DNA from: Mesorhizobium sp.
GTDB lineage: Bacteria; Pseudomonadota; Alphaproteobacteria; Rhizobiales; Rhizobiaceae
DNA length: 61,901 bases
Assembly (NCBI GenBank): GCA_004020365.1
Contig: SAQR01000039.1
Coordinates: forward strand, 1 to 61,901
Direction: 5' to 3'
In this document: positions 36,748 through 43,992 of the stretch, piece after piece
Position numbering within the stretch: position 1 is the stretch's first letter
Layout: each line of letters opens with the position of its first letter
The notes under the pieces: generated by a model
Told to the model about the DNA's origin: nothing
What the model saw: the letters and a program-made list of their open reading frames with translations, nothing else
Database searches by the model: none
Translations under genes and position numbers: made by a program

Positions 36748-37230
36748 TTACGCGCCAAACAGCCGCCGGTCCCAGTAGACCGGCTGGTGCAGGCTTGTCT
36801 GGATCTTTGAAAACTCCGGATGCGCCGGATTGATCAGCACATTGCAATCGAGACGCGCCACGACACTCGGCACCAGCAGGATGGCGCTGCGCCGTTCCAA
36901 ACACCAGGTTTCGCCAAATCCCTTGCTCACCGTCGCCGGCATCGTGTCCCAGCCGGGCAGTGACGGCGGGGAAAAGACCTCGTAGCTCAGTCCGCGCGGG
37001 ATCGTGATTTCGATGTAGTGCTGGTTGGGCGGCAGTCGGCCGCTGCCATGCACCAGCTTTTCCAACAGGGCCGTCGAATAGTGCTCGCTGGTGTAGATGA
37101 CAGGACTTCCGGGCGTGTTCCATCGCCCTGGCGCGATTGTCGAGCCGGTCGCATCGAAGATCGGGTAGGTGCCGGCCGGATCGCCGATACGAAAGGACGA
37201 TAGAGTACGATCGAGAGTCTGCGCCGTCAC
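36748..37230 (-). CDS. RES-domain toxin (NAD+-depleting family)
   Basis: A 160-aa toxin. Conserved RES features are FRIGDPAGTYPIFDATG, PGRWNTPGSPVIYTSEHYST (the GRW...YTS core with A-LE following), IEITIPRG and the serine-containing SAILLVPSVV near the C-terminus. Characterised RES toxins degrade NAD+ and arrest growth; the antitoxin masks the active site. The start is GTG 37230, overlapping the antitoxin stop as GTGA, so translation is coupled. It lies next to repC and thus probably acts as a plasmid addiction module. Confidence 0.88.
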   Translation of the reverse strand: MTAQTLDRTLSSFRIGDPAGTYPIFDATGSTIAPGRWNTPGSPVIYTSEHYSTALLEKLVHGSGRLPPNQHYIEITIPRGLSYEVFSPPSLPGWDTMPATVSKGFGETWCLERRSAILLVPSVVARLDCNVLINPAHPEFSKIQTSLHQPVYWDRRLFGA

Positions 37231-37670
37231 GCAGCACTGCCGTACTTCAGACCTGCGAGAATATCGACCACCATTTCGGCACCGAACTCGCTCATGATAA
37301 CGACGTCGATGGGTCGCTTGTCCTCAATCATCGGGTGCGGCCGAAACAAGAAATCACGCGCTTCCTCTTCGTTCTGCCAGACATCGACAGCAAGGCCCCA
37401 GACGCGCGCGACGCGGGCCAATCGTGTGCCCTCGTCCGACGAGAGGCGATGTACCGCCTTGCGCCGCTCGTAGGTCGCCTTGGGGATCAGCCGGTATTTG
37501 AACTGAGCATCGCCAGGCGCCAGAAGATGCGCGACGCGCTCAAGTGCGCCAATGGGAAGTCCATCCTCGATCCGGGAGATCAGCCCGAAAGGCGACCGCG
37601 CCGCCACCTCTTTAACGGGCAGCCCCAACACGTCGGCGACATTTCCGAACGCCAGCATATCACTCTCCAT
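37227..37670 (-). CDS. Xre/MbcA/ParS-type antitoxin of the RES toxin
   Basis: A 147-aa antitoxin. The N-terminal part (MLAFGNVADVLGLPVKEVA to LPIGALERVAHLL) is the Xre-like helix-turn-helix region; the C-terminal toxin-binding domain has RLSSDEGTRLARVARVWGLAVDVW and ends with a GAEMVVDILAGLKYG helix. The ATG at 37670 is preferred; an in-frame GTG at 37697 lies inside the operator. The promoter and its inverted repeat sit immediately upstream, consistent with autoregulation. It is first in the operon, as usual for this family. Confidence 0.85.
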   Translation of the reverse strand: MESDMLAFGNVADVLGLPVKEVAARSPFGLISRIEDGLPIGALERVAHLLAPGDAQFKYRLIPKATYERRKAVHRLSSDEGTRLARVARVWGLAVDVWQNEEEARDFLFRPHPMIEDKRPIDVVIMSEFGAEMVVDILAGLKYGSAA

Positions 37671-37672
37671 TC

Positions 37673-37713
37673 CATGTGAGACAAAATATAGCCTCACATG
37701 ATGCGTTATGCAA
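37673..37713 (-). promoter_or_regulatory. Promoter and operator of the Xre-RES operon
   Basis: On the minus strand a TTGCAT box (37713-37708), a 17-bp spacer and TATATT (37690-37685) form a good sigma70-type promoter. An inverted repeat, CATGTGAG (37673-37680) and CTCACATG (37693-37700), brackets the -10 box. The predicted start of transcription, near 37678, lies only about 8 nt before the antitoxin ATG, so the mRNA would be almost leaderless. Antitoxin binding to the repeat would block RNA polymerase. Confidence 0.65.
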
Positions 37714-37746
37714 GCCCCGCATCAGCGCGAACCGATCCGCGAACGG

Positions 37747-38952
37747 TTACCCTGTCATCTTTGCTGTCACGCCGTTCGCTCGCAATGCCGCCATCAGCAT
37801 CGGCCCGACCGAAAACTCCCCTGCCCTCGCCTTCTCGGTGAGCACCCGCAAATATCCGCCCGCAGAATTGATGTGCTGCGCCCTTTGCAGAATGCACGCA
37901 ATCACCACCGCGGCGATTTCCTGACCCATGACATGGCAGGCATCCTCATACGCCGACGGCGAAACGCCCAGGTATCCCCGCACCTGGGCGGCGGTTATCA
38001 TGAGATCGCGCCAGTTGCCGATCCCCTCAACGGCGTAGTCGGCTATTTCGGGGCAGGCTTTCAGCACCATCCCAAGCGGATAGGTTTGCGGGGACTCTGC
38101 GGTCCTCGTCCTTGGCTCGGCCGCCGACCCGCTTTTCTCTAAAGCAGGTTCAAATTCAAAAATAGAGTCGGTATTTGAATCAGATTGCTGCCGCTCGCTT
38201 TGGGACTCATTGCCGCTCGGATTCGTGGATTCCATATGGATTTCCAGCAGCTTATCCACGTCGTCACGCAATGCGGCCAGATCGGCCACGATAGGTTCGA
38301 GCTCGGCAATGTTGGCTCGGCGCGGAATTGCCTCCACAATCGCGCGGAAACGCCTCCACAGGTCTCCCCAGTCGCCCGGCACGTCTTCCTCAACGGCCGC
38401 CTCGATCAGCTTGTGGATGTCACGGCGGTGCAAGGTGATCCGCTCGCGCATAAGCCTGAGCGCCCTGTTGTCGGCGCGAACACGCTCGGCCGCCGCCTCG
38501 AACTCTGGAGCACGGGCCAGCAGCGGCGCCAACGAGAAGCCGAATGCTTCCTCGATCTCCCCTCCCCTGCCCTTGCGTGCATAGCGCTTGCCGTTCGGGC
38601 TGTCCCGACGGATGACTAGACCGCAATCCACCAGTTCCGCCAGGTTCCTCCGCAAGGTGGAAACGGGCATGCCGTGCGCCCTGAGCGACAGCTGTGCGTT
38701 CGAGGGAAACACGATGAGGCCGTTTTCCTCGCTCAGATCACTGTCAGGATAGAATGACAGCAACGCATTCAGGACGGCCAGGGCGCGATCGCCGATGCCG
38801 ATGCTGCTCTTGCCCTCGCAGAGGTTGCGATAGATCTGCCATTTGTCGACGACCCTGCCTTTGGGGATCTCACGTGACTCGTTTTGCGCTGCCAGCATGG
38901 CAAGCGACATCGGCCGCCGCCCAAAGGGCGTCGTTGCAATACCCGTCTCCAT
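37747..38952 (-). CDS. repC: RepC replication initiator of a repABC plasmid
   Basis: A 401-aa protein from ATG 38952, preceded by GAAGGAAGAA; it begins METGIATTPFGRRPMSLAML, a typical RepC N-terminus. A helix-turn-helix region follows (AQLSLRAHGMPVSTLRRNLAELVDCGLVIRRD), with the C-terminal ICPEIADYAVEG-like and GYLGVSPSAYEDACHVMGQE segments near the end. RepC binds the origin, which in this plasmid class lies within repC itself. It is the last gene of the repABC operon, and its expression is limited by the antisense RNA in front of it. Confidence 0.9.
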   Translation of the reverse strand: METGIATTPFGRRPMSLAMLAAQNESREIPKGRVVDKWQIYRNLCEGKSSIGIGDRALAVLNALLSFYPDSDLSEENGLIVFPSNAQLSLRAHGMPVSTLRRNLAELVDCGLVIRRDSPNGKRYARKGRGGEIEEAFGFSLAPLLARAPEFEAAAERVRADNRALRLMRERITLHRRDIHKLIEAAVEEDVPGDWGDLWRRFRAIVEAIPRRANIAELEPIVADLAALRDDVDKLLEIHMESTNPSGNESQSERQQSDSNTDSIFEFEPALEKSGSAAEPRTRTAESPQTYPLGMVLKACPEIADYAVEGIGNWRDLMITAAQVRGYLGVSPSAYEDACHVMGQEIAAVVIACILQRAQHINSAGGYLRVLTEKARAGEFSVGPMLMAALRANGVTAKMTG

Positions 38953-39013
38953 TTCTTCCTTCGCCTTCAATCAGGCAAAAGAAAACTGCTCGTCGAAACG
39001 ACGCCAACGACTC

Positions 39014-39042
39014 TTGACAGTGATTCGGGGAAATGCGATTCT
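39014..39042 (+). promoter_or_regulatory. Promoter of the repB-repC antisense RNA
   Basis: TTGACA (39014-39019), a 17-bp spacer and GATTCT (39037-39042), on the strand opposite to repABC. The consensus -35 box with the correct spacing in the repB-repC gap is the standard location of the ctRNA promoter. Confidence 0.7.
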
Positions 39043-39048
39043 CAGCTT

Positions 39049-39099
39049 GCTACAGACGTGAGAAGGGCTTCCGCGACGGTGACGTTCGGGGGCCTTTTT
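39049..39099 (+). ncRNA. Counter-transcribed RNA (incA/incalpha type) of repABC
   Basis: A short RNA of about 50 nt antisense to the repB-repC leader. It starts just after the promoter at 39014-39042 and ends in a hairpin: GGCTTCCG (39066-39073) pairs with CGGGGGCC (39087-39094, including G-U pairs), followed by five T residues. In known repABC plasmids this RNA blocks repC translation and acts as an incompatibility determinant. Length, position and terminator all agree; transcription itself is inferred. Confidence 0.75.
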
Positions 39100-39110
39100 C
39101 TTTTGCGGTT

Positions 39111-40076
39111 TCAGTCTCCTGTTTTCTTAACGGTTTCCGAAGCCCTGAAAGCCTCGAAAAGCTCGTCGAGCTTGTCGGCAATGAATGCGCCGAAGGGCGA
39201 TGCATCCTTGGACTTCAAGGCAAGCGTAAACACCTTTCCTGTGTCGGTGATCTTTGCTCGAACCGACTTGTCCTGGGGCACCCATGCCTTTTCCTGCGAC
39301 TTCGATGTGGCTCGCGGCTGCTTCACCGGAGCACTCAAAAAGTCGAACAGATTAGCAAAACGGGCGTCACTGCCCGTTTCGGCGAAATCAGCACTTGTCA
39401 CGAACTCTGCCGCCCGCGGCGCGGTCCCGGGATGCTCCATGAGCTTGGCAAGCTGCCACCAGCGGTCCCGGCCAATGCTTTTGGCGGCGCCGACGGCCAC
39501 AATGACCTGCTCGGGAATGTTGTTGGTCACGGAGCGCATTTTCGAGAAGGTCGTATCGTCGAGCGCAAGGGCTGACTTCACCGTGTCCGGCGAATGGCCC
39601 CGCTTTAGAATACGGTCGGCAAAAAGCGTCCTTTCGATGAAGGACAGATTGGCTCTGGCAGCATTCTCCTGGCCCTGAGCGATGACATGGTCCTCATCGC
39701 CCATCTTCTTGACGACGGCACGGACTGGCCTGCCCAATTGGCGGGCGACCCTGACACGCCTGTGGCCGAAGACGGTCTGAAACCGGCCAGAGCTGTCCGG
39801 ATGTGGCCTAACCAGAATTGGAGAATCCTGCCCTCGCTCGCGAATTGCCGCCAGCAGCTCCTGAAATGCGTCATCGTCCTCGTCCAGGCGATCCGAGACG
39901 AATGAGGTGTCGACCAACGCCGGGTCGAGATCGACCACCGAACTCTTGGAGAGCTCCTCGAATGATTGCATGATCGACCGGGATGCGCCGCGAACCGCAT
40001 AACCCGAGACATCCCCGCTATCTGCGACTGACGTCGCTGGGCCCATCACGCTGCCGAATACATCCTTGCGCGCCAT
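39111..40076 (-). CDS. repB: RepB (ParB-like) plasmid partition protein
   Basis: A 321-aa ParB-family protein. It shows an ILVRPHPDSSGRFQTVFGHR core with HRRVRVARQLGR, then QENAARANLSFIERTLFADRI, and a DNA-binding helix-turn-helix around SALALDDTTFSKMRSVTNNIP. The C-terminus (FGAFIADKLDELFEAF) is the dimerisation helix. It loads on parS sites and works with RepA to segregate the plasmid. It follows repA after a 76-bp gap holding a parS-like palindrome. Confidence 0.9.
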   Translation of the reverse strand: MARKDVFGSVMGPATSVADSGDVSGYAVRGASRSIMQSFEELSKSSVVDLDPALVDTSFVSDRLDEDDDAFQELLAAIRERGQDSPILVRPHPDSSGRFQTVFGHRRVRVARQLGRPVRAVVKKMGDEDHVIAQGQENAARANLSFIERTLFADRILKRGHSPDTVKSALALDDTTFSKMRSVTNNIPEQVIVAVGAAKSIGRDRWWQLAKLMEHPGTAPRAAEFVTSADFAETGSDARFANLFDFLSAPVKQPRATSKSQEKAWVPQDKSVRAKITDTGKVFTLALKSKDASPFGAFIADKLDELFEAFRASETVKKTGD

Positions 40077-40129
40077 TCAATCACTCCGATTCGCGGTTAG
40101 TGGCTGATTTCACGAGAAAAATTCCCGCT

Positions 40130-40145
40130 TTTTACTGCCGTAAAA
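40130..40145. repeat. parS-like palindrome between repA and repB
   Basis: TTTTAC-TGCC-GTAAAA: perfect 6-bp arms and 4-bp centre, 16 bp in total, in the repA-repB gap. A near-copy in inverted orientation lies upstream of repA at 41593-41606. repABC plasmids carry 16-bp palindromic centromere sites at such positions. Confidence 0.65.
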
Positions 40146-40152
40146 CGCGCCG

Positions 40153-41355
40153 TCATGACCGCCCCCACGCACGATGGATGAGCGCGACTATCTCGGAGTT
40201 CACCGCGTCCAGCGATTCGAGCGCCCGCTCGTAGGTCGAACGGGTAAAAGCCGATTTCTCCACTTCGTAGAGCGTCTGTTTCGTCAGTCCTGCATCCGAG
40301 ATTGCCGTCGACTTGAGCATGGGATTCTCGAGGATCTGGCCAGCAAGCATCGATTGCATGAAGCCGACCATCTGCGCCTGCGGAATGTCTGTAGGCTCGT
40401 AGCGCGTGATCAGATAGCGGAACCAATCCAGCTCGATCGCAGCACCTGCAGCCTTGATGGTCTTCAATATGCCGCCGAGCATCAGCAGGAACTGGCTCAT
40501 CGACATCAGGTCGAGCATCTGGGGATGGACGGTGATGAGAACCGACGTCGCCGACGACATGGCCGTCAAGGTTAGATAACCAAGTTGCGGGGGACAGTCG
40601 ACAACGACGACATCATAGCGTTCGTCGACCTCGGACAAGGCCTTCGCAATCCTGGTGAAGAACTGGCGGCCAACCATTGACGACTTGTCCTGCATGGCAA
40701 GCGGCGTATCGTACTCATACTCCTGCAGCTCGAGATTGGCTGGAATTATATCCAGGCCCGGAAAATTGGTTGGCACGATCACGTCCGATATCGGCTTGCG
40801 CTCGTCGTCGTACCGGATCGCCTCATACAAGGAGAGGTTACGGTCGAGTTCCGGCTGGAAGCCATGCAGTGCCGAGAGCGACGCTTGCGGGTCGAGATCG
40901 ATCGCAAGCACGCGGTGTCCGGTCAGCGCAAGGTGCTGAGCGAGGTGGGCCGCTGTCGTTGTCTTGCCGCTGCCTCCCTTGAAGTTGACGACAGCAACCA
41001 CCTGGAGCTTGTCTCCAGGCTTACGATGCGGGACGTACTTCTTTACCTCGGTCCTACCATGGCGATCCAGAAAATGGCGCAACTCAAGCATCTGTTCGGC
41101 GGTATAGGAACGGCGCCCCGACGGTACCTGCTCGGGCAGGGGGCCCTTGCCCTCCAGATGAAGTCGCTTCAGATTGTTCTGCGAGACCCCCAGGTAATGG
41201 GCGACTTCCGCCAGCGAGAAAGGACGAAGTGTCTTTGTCGCATTGGGCGGGAACTTCTCCATGCGAAGCTGGTTAAGCCGCCGCGATATCTCTGCGCCTT
41301 GCTCGAGGATCTTGTCATCGAACTCGAAGTGTGGGAGCCGCATGGCAATATTCAT
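40153..41355 (-). CDS. repA: RepA (ParA-type ATPase) plasmid partition protein
   Basis: A 400-aa ATPase from ATG 41355; the upstream in-frame start at 41457 adds an atypical leader. An N-terminal DNA-binding region (LRPFSLAEVAHYLGVSQNNLKRL) precedes the deviant Walker A NFKGGSGKTTTAAHLA, the motif IDLDPQASLSALHG and VVVDCPPQLGYLT. RepA drives segregation with RepB and represses the repABC promoter. It is the first gene of the operon, with paired GGTTAAC elements and a parS-like site upstream. Confidence 0.92.
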   Translation of the reverse strand: MNIAMRLPHFEFDDKILEQGAEISRRLNQLRMEKFPPNATKTLRPFSLAEVAHYLGVSQNNLKRLHLEGKGPLPEQVPSGRRSYTAEQMLELRHFLDRHGRTEVKKYVPHRKPGDKLQVVAVVNFKGGSGKTTTAAHLAQHLALTGHRVLAIDLDPQASLSALHGFQPELDRNLSLYEAIRYDDERKPISDVIVPTNFPGLDIIPANLELQEYEYDTPLAMQDKSSMVGRQFFTRIAKALSEVDERYDVVVVDCPPQLGYLTLTAMSSATSVLITVHPQMLDLMSMSQFLLMLGGILKTIKAAGAAIELDWFRYLITRYEPTDIPQAQMVGFMQSMLAGQILENPMLKSTAISDAGLTKQTLYEVEKSAFTRSTYERALESLDAVNSEIVALIHRAWGRS

Positions 41356-41448
41356 TTCTGTCGGAACCTGAATTGGCGCTTTTTGTGAGCAATTCACTGA
41401 ACAAGCGCCATTAAGCTCCGATTCGGCCGGCCCCGGCAAGAAGTTTTG

Positions 41449-41466
41449 GGTTAACAAAAGGTTAAC
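41449..41466. promoter_or_regulatory. Tandem GGTTAAC elements upstream of repA
   Basis: GGTTAAC occurs at 41449-41455 and 41460-41466, 11 bp apart centre to centre, i.e. on the same helix face, about 95-110 bp before the repA start. Each contains the palindrome GTTAAC. It is a likely operator for RepA or RepB autoregulation. Confidence 0.4.
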
Positions 41467-41985
41467 GGCGCCGACTGGCTTTTTTGCTGCCAGCTGCTTG
41501 TGCCACCACCAAGGCAGTGCTCAGTTTCTGAAGAGCGGAACTGTCCTGCTATCCAAACTAACGGCATGTTTTCTCTGTCATATGGATCAGATTTTACGGC
41601 AGTAAATCAGGCTCGCTCAGAGGCTTGGATGCAAGTGCAGGGGGCAGGGCAGGGCACCTGGATCCGAGGGCACTCGGCCGGCTGGCTTCCTGCCTGTTCG
41701 GGGAAGCAGTTTTCCGGGACCACACGCTCGCTGGCATTCTTTGCGACTTTTGAGCGATGGGACCTGACCGCCTCCAACGATTTAGGCAAGGCTGTGTGAG
41801 CAACTCGAAAAACCGGCACTACCGCCGGCCGTTTGGTCTGGGCAATCAAGGCGCCTAGTTGTGTGCGAAAAGTTCGGCAAAAATGGCGTGGCATTCAGCG
41901 GTGACGTTGGCGTGTCCGCCGCGCAGCCCCCGTGTTTAGCGGAGCGGCGGACATGGCGGGCCGCGTCTCAGGCGGCCAATGCCCT
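41467..41985. other. Region upstream of repA without a gene
   Basis: About 520 bp. Apart from the parS-like site, it contains short inverted repeats such as GTCCGCC and GGCGGAC near 41920-41955. The frames are short and not protein-like. It probably carries the repABC control region proximally and degenerate sequence distally. Confidence 0.45.
41593..41606. repeat. parS-like palindrome upstream of repA
   Basis: TTTAC-GGCA-GTAAA; its reverse complement contains TGCC at the centre and thus matches the site at 40130-40145. It lies about 240 bp upstream of the repA start. Confidence 0.6.
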
Positions 41986-42853
41986 CAGGTTCAAGGGCGG
42001 CCGCGATGTCCATTATGGGAACGGGTGACGATCGCCGGGCGGTATATGTAGGCGCGGAAGCCTACGAGACTGCCGGAGGCGTGATCCTGCGCGACATATT
42101 CGAGCAGGATTCCGGAGGCTGGTTCCAGGATGCCGCGCTGCTCGAGCAGCTGGTCTTCGGCAAGCTGAAGGTCGACGCGGAGGCGATCCGCGCCGAAGGC
42201 TGGAAGTGGGTCGAAGCTGCGATCAGCTCCCCTATGGTCACGCCTCGGGCCTGCAGCGAATAGTGCTGAGCAGCTTGAGCGCTACGACGCGCTCAAGGCA
42301 GAGTATGATAAGCTCGACGCTGAGTATGCCGAGGCCGATGACTATGACGAGGCGACCGAAAACAAGCTCGAGGAACTCGGGAACAAGATCGATGCCTTCA
42401 ACGATCGGCCAGAAGTCTATGATCCCGATCAGGTCGCGATCGCCGGAGTGTTCGTCACTCTCGCAGCAAACGGTGAGATCCAGATCGAACGCGGCTTCGT
42501 GCGTCCGGAGGAGGGGCCCGGACCGAAACCGGCGATGTCGAGACCGGTCATGAGGCCGAATTCGGTTCCCGAGACGGTAATGCGAACGGCTTCGTCGTCG
42601 ACGGAAAAGCCCTGAACGGCGCCAGCGATGGTGACGAGGCCGACGATGGCGGAATCAAGCCGCTTCCTGATCGGCTCGTCTACGATCTGACCGCACAGCG
42701 GACCTTGGCGCTACGCAACGCACTCGCCGGCAATGCCGATGTCGCCTTCGTCGCCGCGCTCCATGCCTTGGTGCTGCAGGTATTCTACCGCTTCTCCTCG
42801 GAGACCCGCCTCGAGTTGAAAGCTTGCGAAAGCAAAAATCAGCGCCCCTCTTA
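41986..42853 (+). pseudogene. ParB-family (plasmid ParB nuclease-like) pseudogene
   Basis: Conserved peptides appear in successive frames: RAVYVGAEAYETAGGVILRD and ALLEQLVFGKLKVDAEAI with AEGWKWVEA (to about 42225), then EQLERYDALKAEYDKLDAEY and IAGVFVTLAANGEIQIERGF (42262-42520), then IKPLPDRLVYDLTAQRTLAL to the stop at 42853. They form the central-to-C-terminal part of large ParB-like proteins common on Rhizobiales and Sphingomonad plasmids. At least three frameshifts and missing N- and C-terminal parts show decay. Confidence 0.75.
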
Positions 42854-42957
42854 ACCGGCGCCGAAAACGGTGAAATCAGTTAAACCTGAGTGCAACAAGG
42901 CGCCTGAGGACCAGCGCCGTCAACTGTCCCGACATCAGCGAAACCGCTGTCCAGGAC

Positions 42958-43992
42958 TTAACGGAATTGCTGTCCCGATCTTCCGAAATGCGCACTTGAC
43001 AGAAACCGTTTCAAGCTCAAGCCAGCCAGCAAAATGTAGGGCGGAATGGCAAGCGAATAGTGACCACAGTTTAATTCCAGAATCTTTGGCTGAGCGTCGG
43101 CGTCCTTCAGCCTTTGCATGAACCTCTGTGATAGCTCTGGCAAAACCACCCTGTCTCTCTTAGCCAGCACGACGTGTAGATCGAGACCCGGCCGTGCCAA
43201 ATTGTGCGCGTAATTCTCCAAGTTCAGAGGGCCCCAGGCCGTTCTGAGATCGGTGAGATCAACTCCAGGCTCAAGGCTATCGCGTATCGATCGTGTCGCG
43301 CGGCCCGTCCAAACCATATCCGCTAGACTCCCCGCCGTCAGAAACAACGAGGCTTTTGACACAGCCAAGTCGTGTGCCGCGACTATGGCCGCAACCCAGG
43401 AACCTAAGCTCATTCCGAGAACCGAAATCTCTCGATAGCCTTCGCTTTTCAACCAACGTATGAGTTTTCGCCCATCCAACACTGCCTGCCTTACAGATTG
43501 GATCGTTCGACCGAGATTAGGGCTAAGCATATAGTCGGCGTGCACGGAGCCGGGACGGCTGCGTTCGAAGTGATAAGGCATAGCAATCTCGACAACCGTG
43601 ATGCCACGTTGCGAGAAAAAGTTGGCAATCTGACGATTCCGGGTGCTTGCATTCCAATGGTGAAAAATCACCATCGCCTGATCGAACGACCCGCTTTCTG
43701 TGATTTTCGCCGAGACCACATTGTTTTGTTCGAAATCAGTAGAAATGTCCGATGGAAATTTGAGCCACCCATCCAGCCTTTCAAAACCCTGATCACTCAC
43801 ACTCGGCGCATCGAAAAACGTTGGATCAGCCACGGCTTGGTCCGCAAGGGCACCGAATTCCTCGATAGTTGTTATCTTCTTCGCACCCGGAAAGGCGCGT
43901 TCCGCGTCGAGGACGAAATCGCTCGTTTTCTTCCCTTCCTCTCCGCGTTGGGCCCGGCGCTCGTCCCAACGATCGAGCCAACTATGAAACAC
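42958..43992 (-). CDS. Alpha/beta hydrolase family protein
   Basis: A 344-aa protein. The nucleophile elbow GMSLGSWVA and the late histidine motif NCGHYSL are visible, with an acid candidate near VLAKRDRVVLPEL. The architecture is like the ABHD18/DUF2048-type hydrolases (MVIFHHWNASTRNRQIANFF near the oxyanion side). There is no signal peptide. It overlaps the end of the RcgA-like gene by 11 bp, so the two are co-expressed. AT-rich for this window (see the findings). Substrate unknown; lipid or peptide ester is only a guess. Confidence 0.75.
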   Translation of the reverse strand: MFHSWLDRWDERRAQRGEEGKKTSDFVLDAERAFPGAKKITTIEEFGALADQAVADPTFFDAPSVSDQGFERLDGWLKFPSDISTDFEQNNVVSAKITESGSFDQAMVIFHHWNASTRNRQIANFFSQRGITVVEIAMPYHFERSRPGSVHADYMLSPNLGRTIQSVRQAVLDGRKLIRWLKSEGYREISVLGMSLGSWVAAIVAAHDLAVSKASLFLTAGSLADMVWTGRATRSIRDSLEPGVDLTDLRTAWGPLNLENYAHNLARPGLDLHVVLAKRDRVVLPELSQRFMQRLKDADAQPKILELNCGHYSLAIPPYILLAGLSLKRFLSSAHFGRSGQQFR

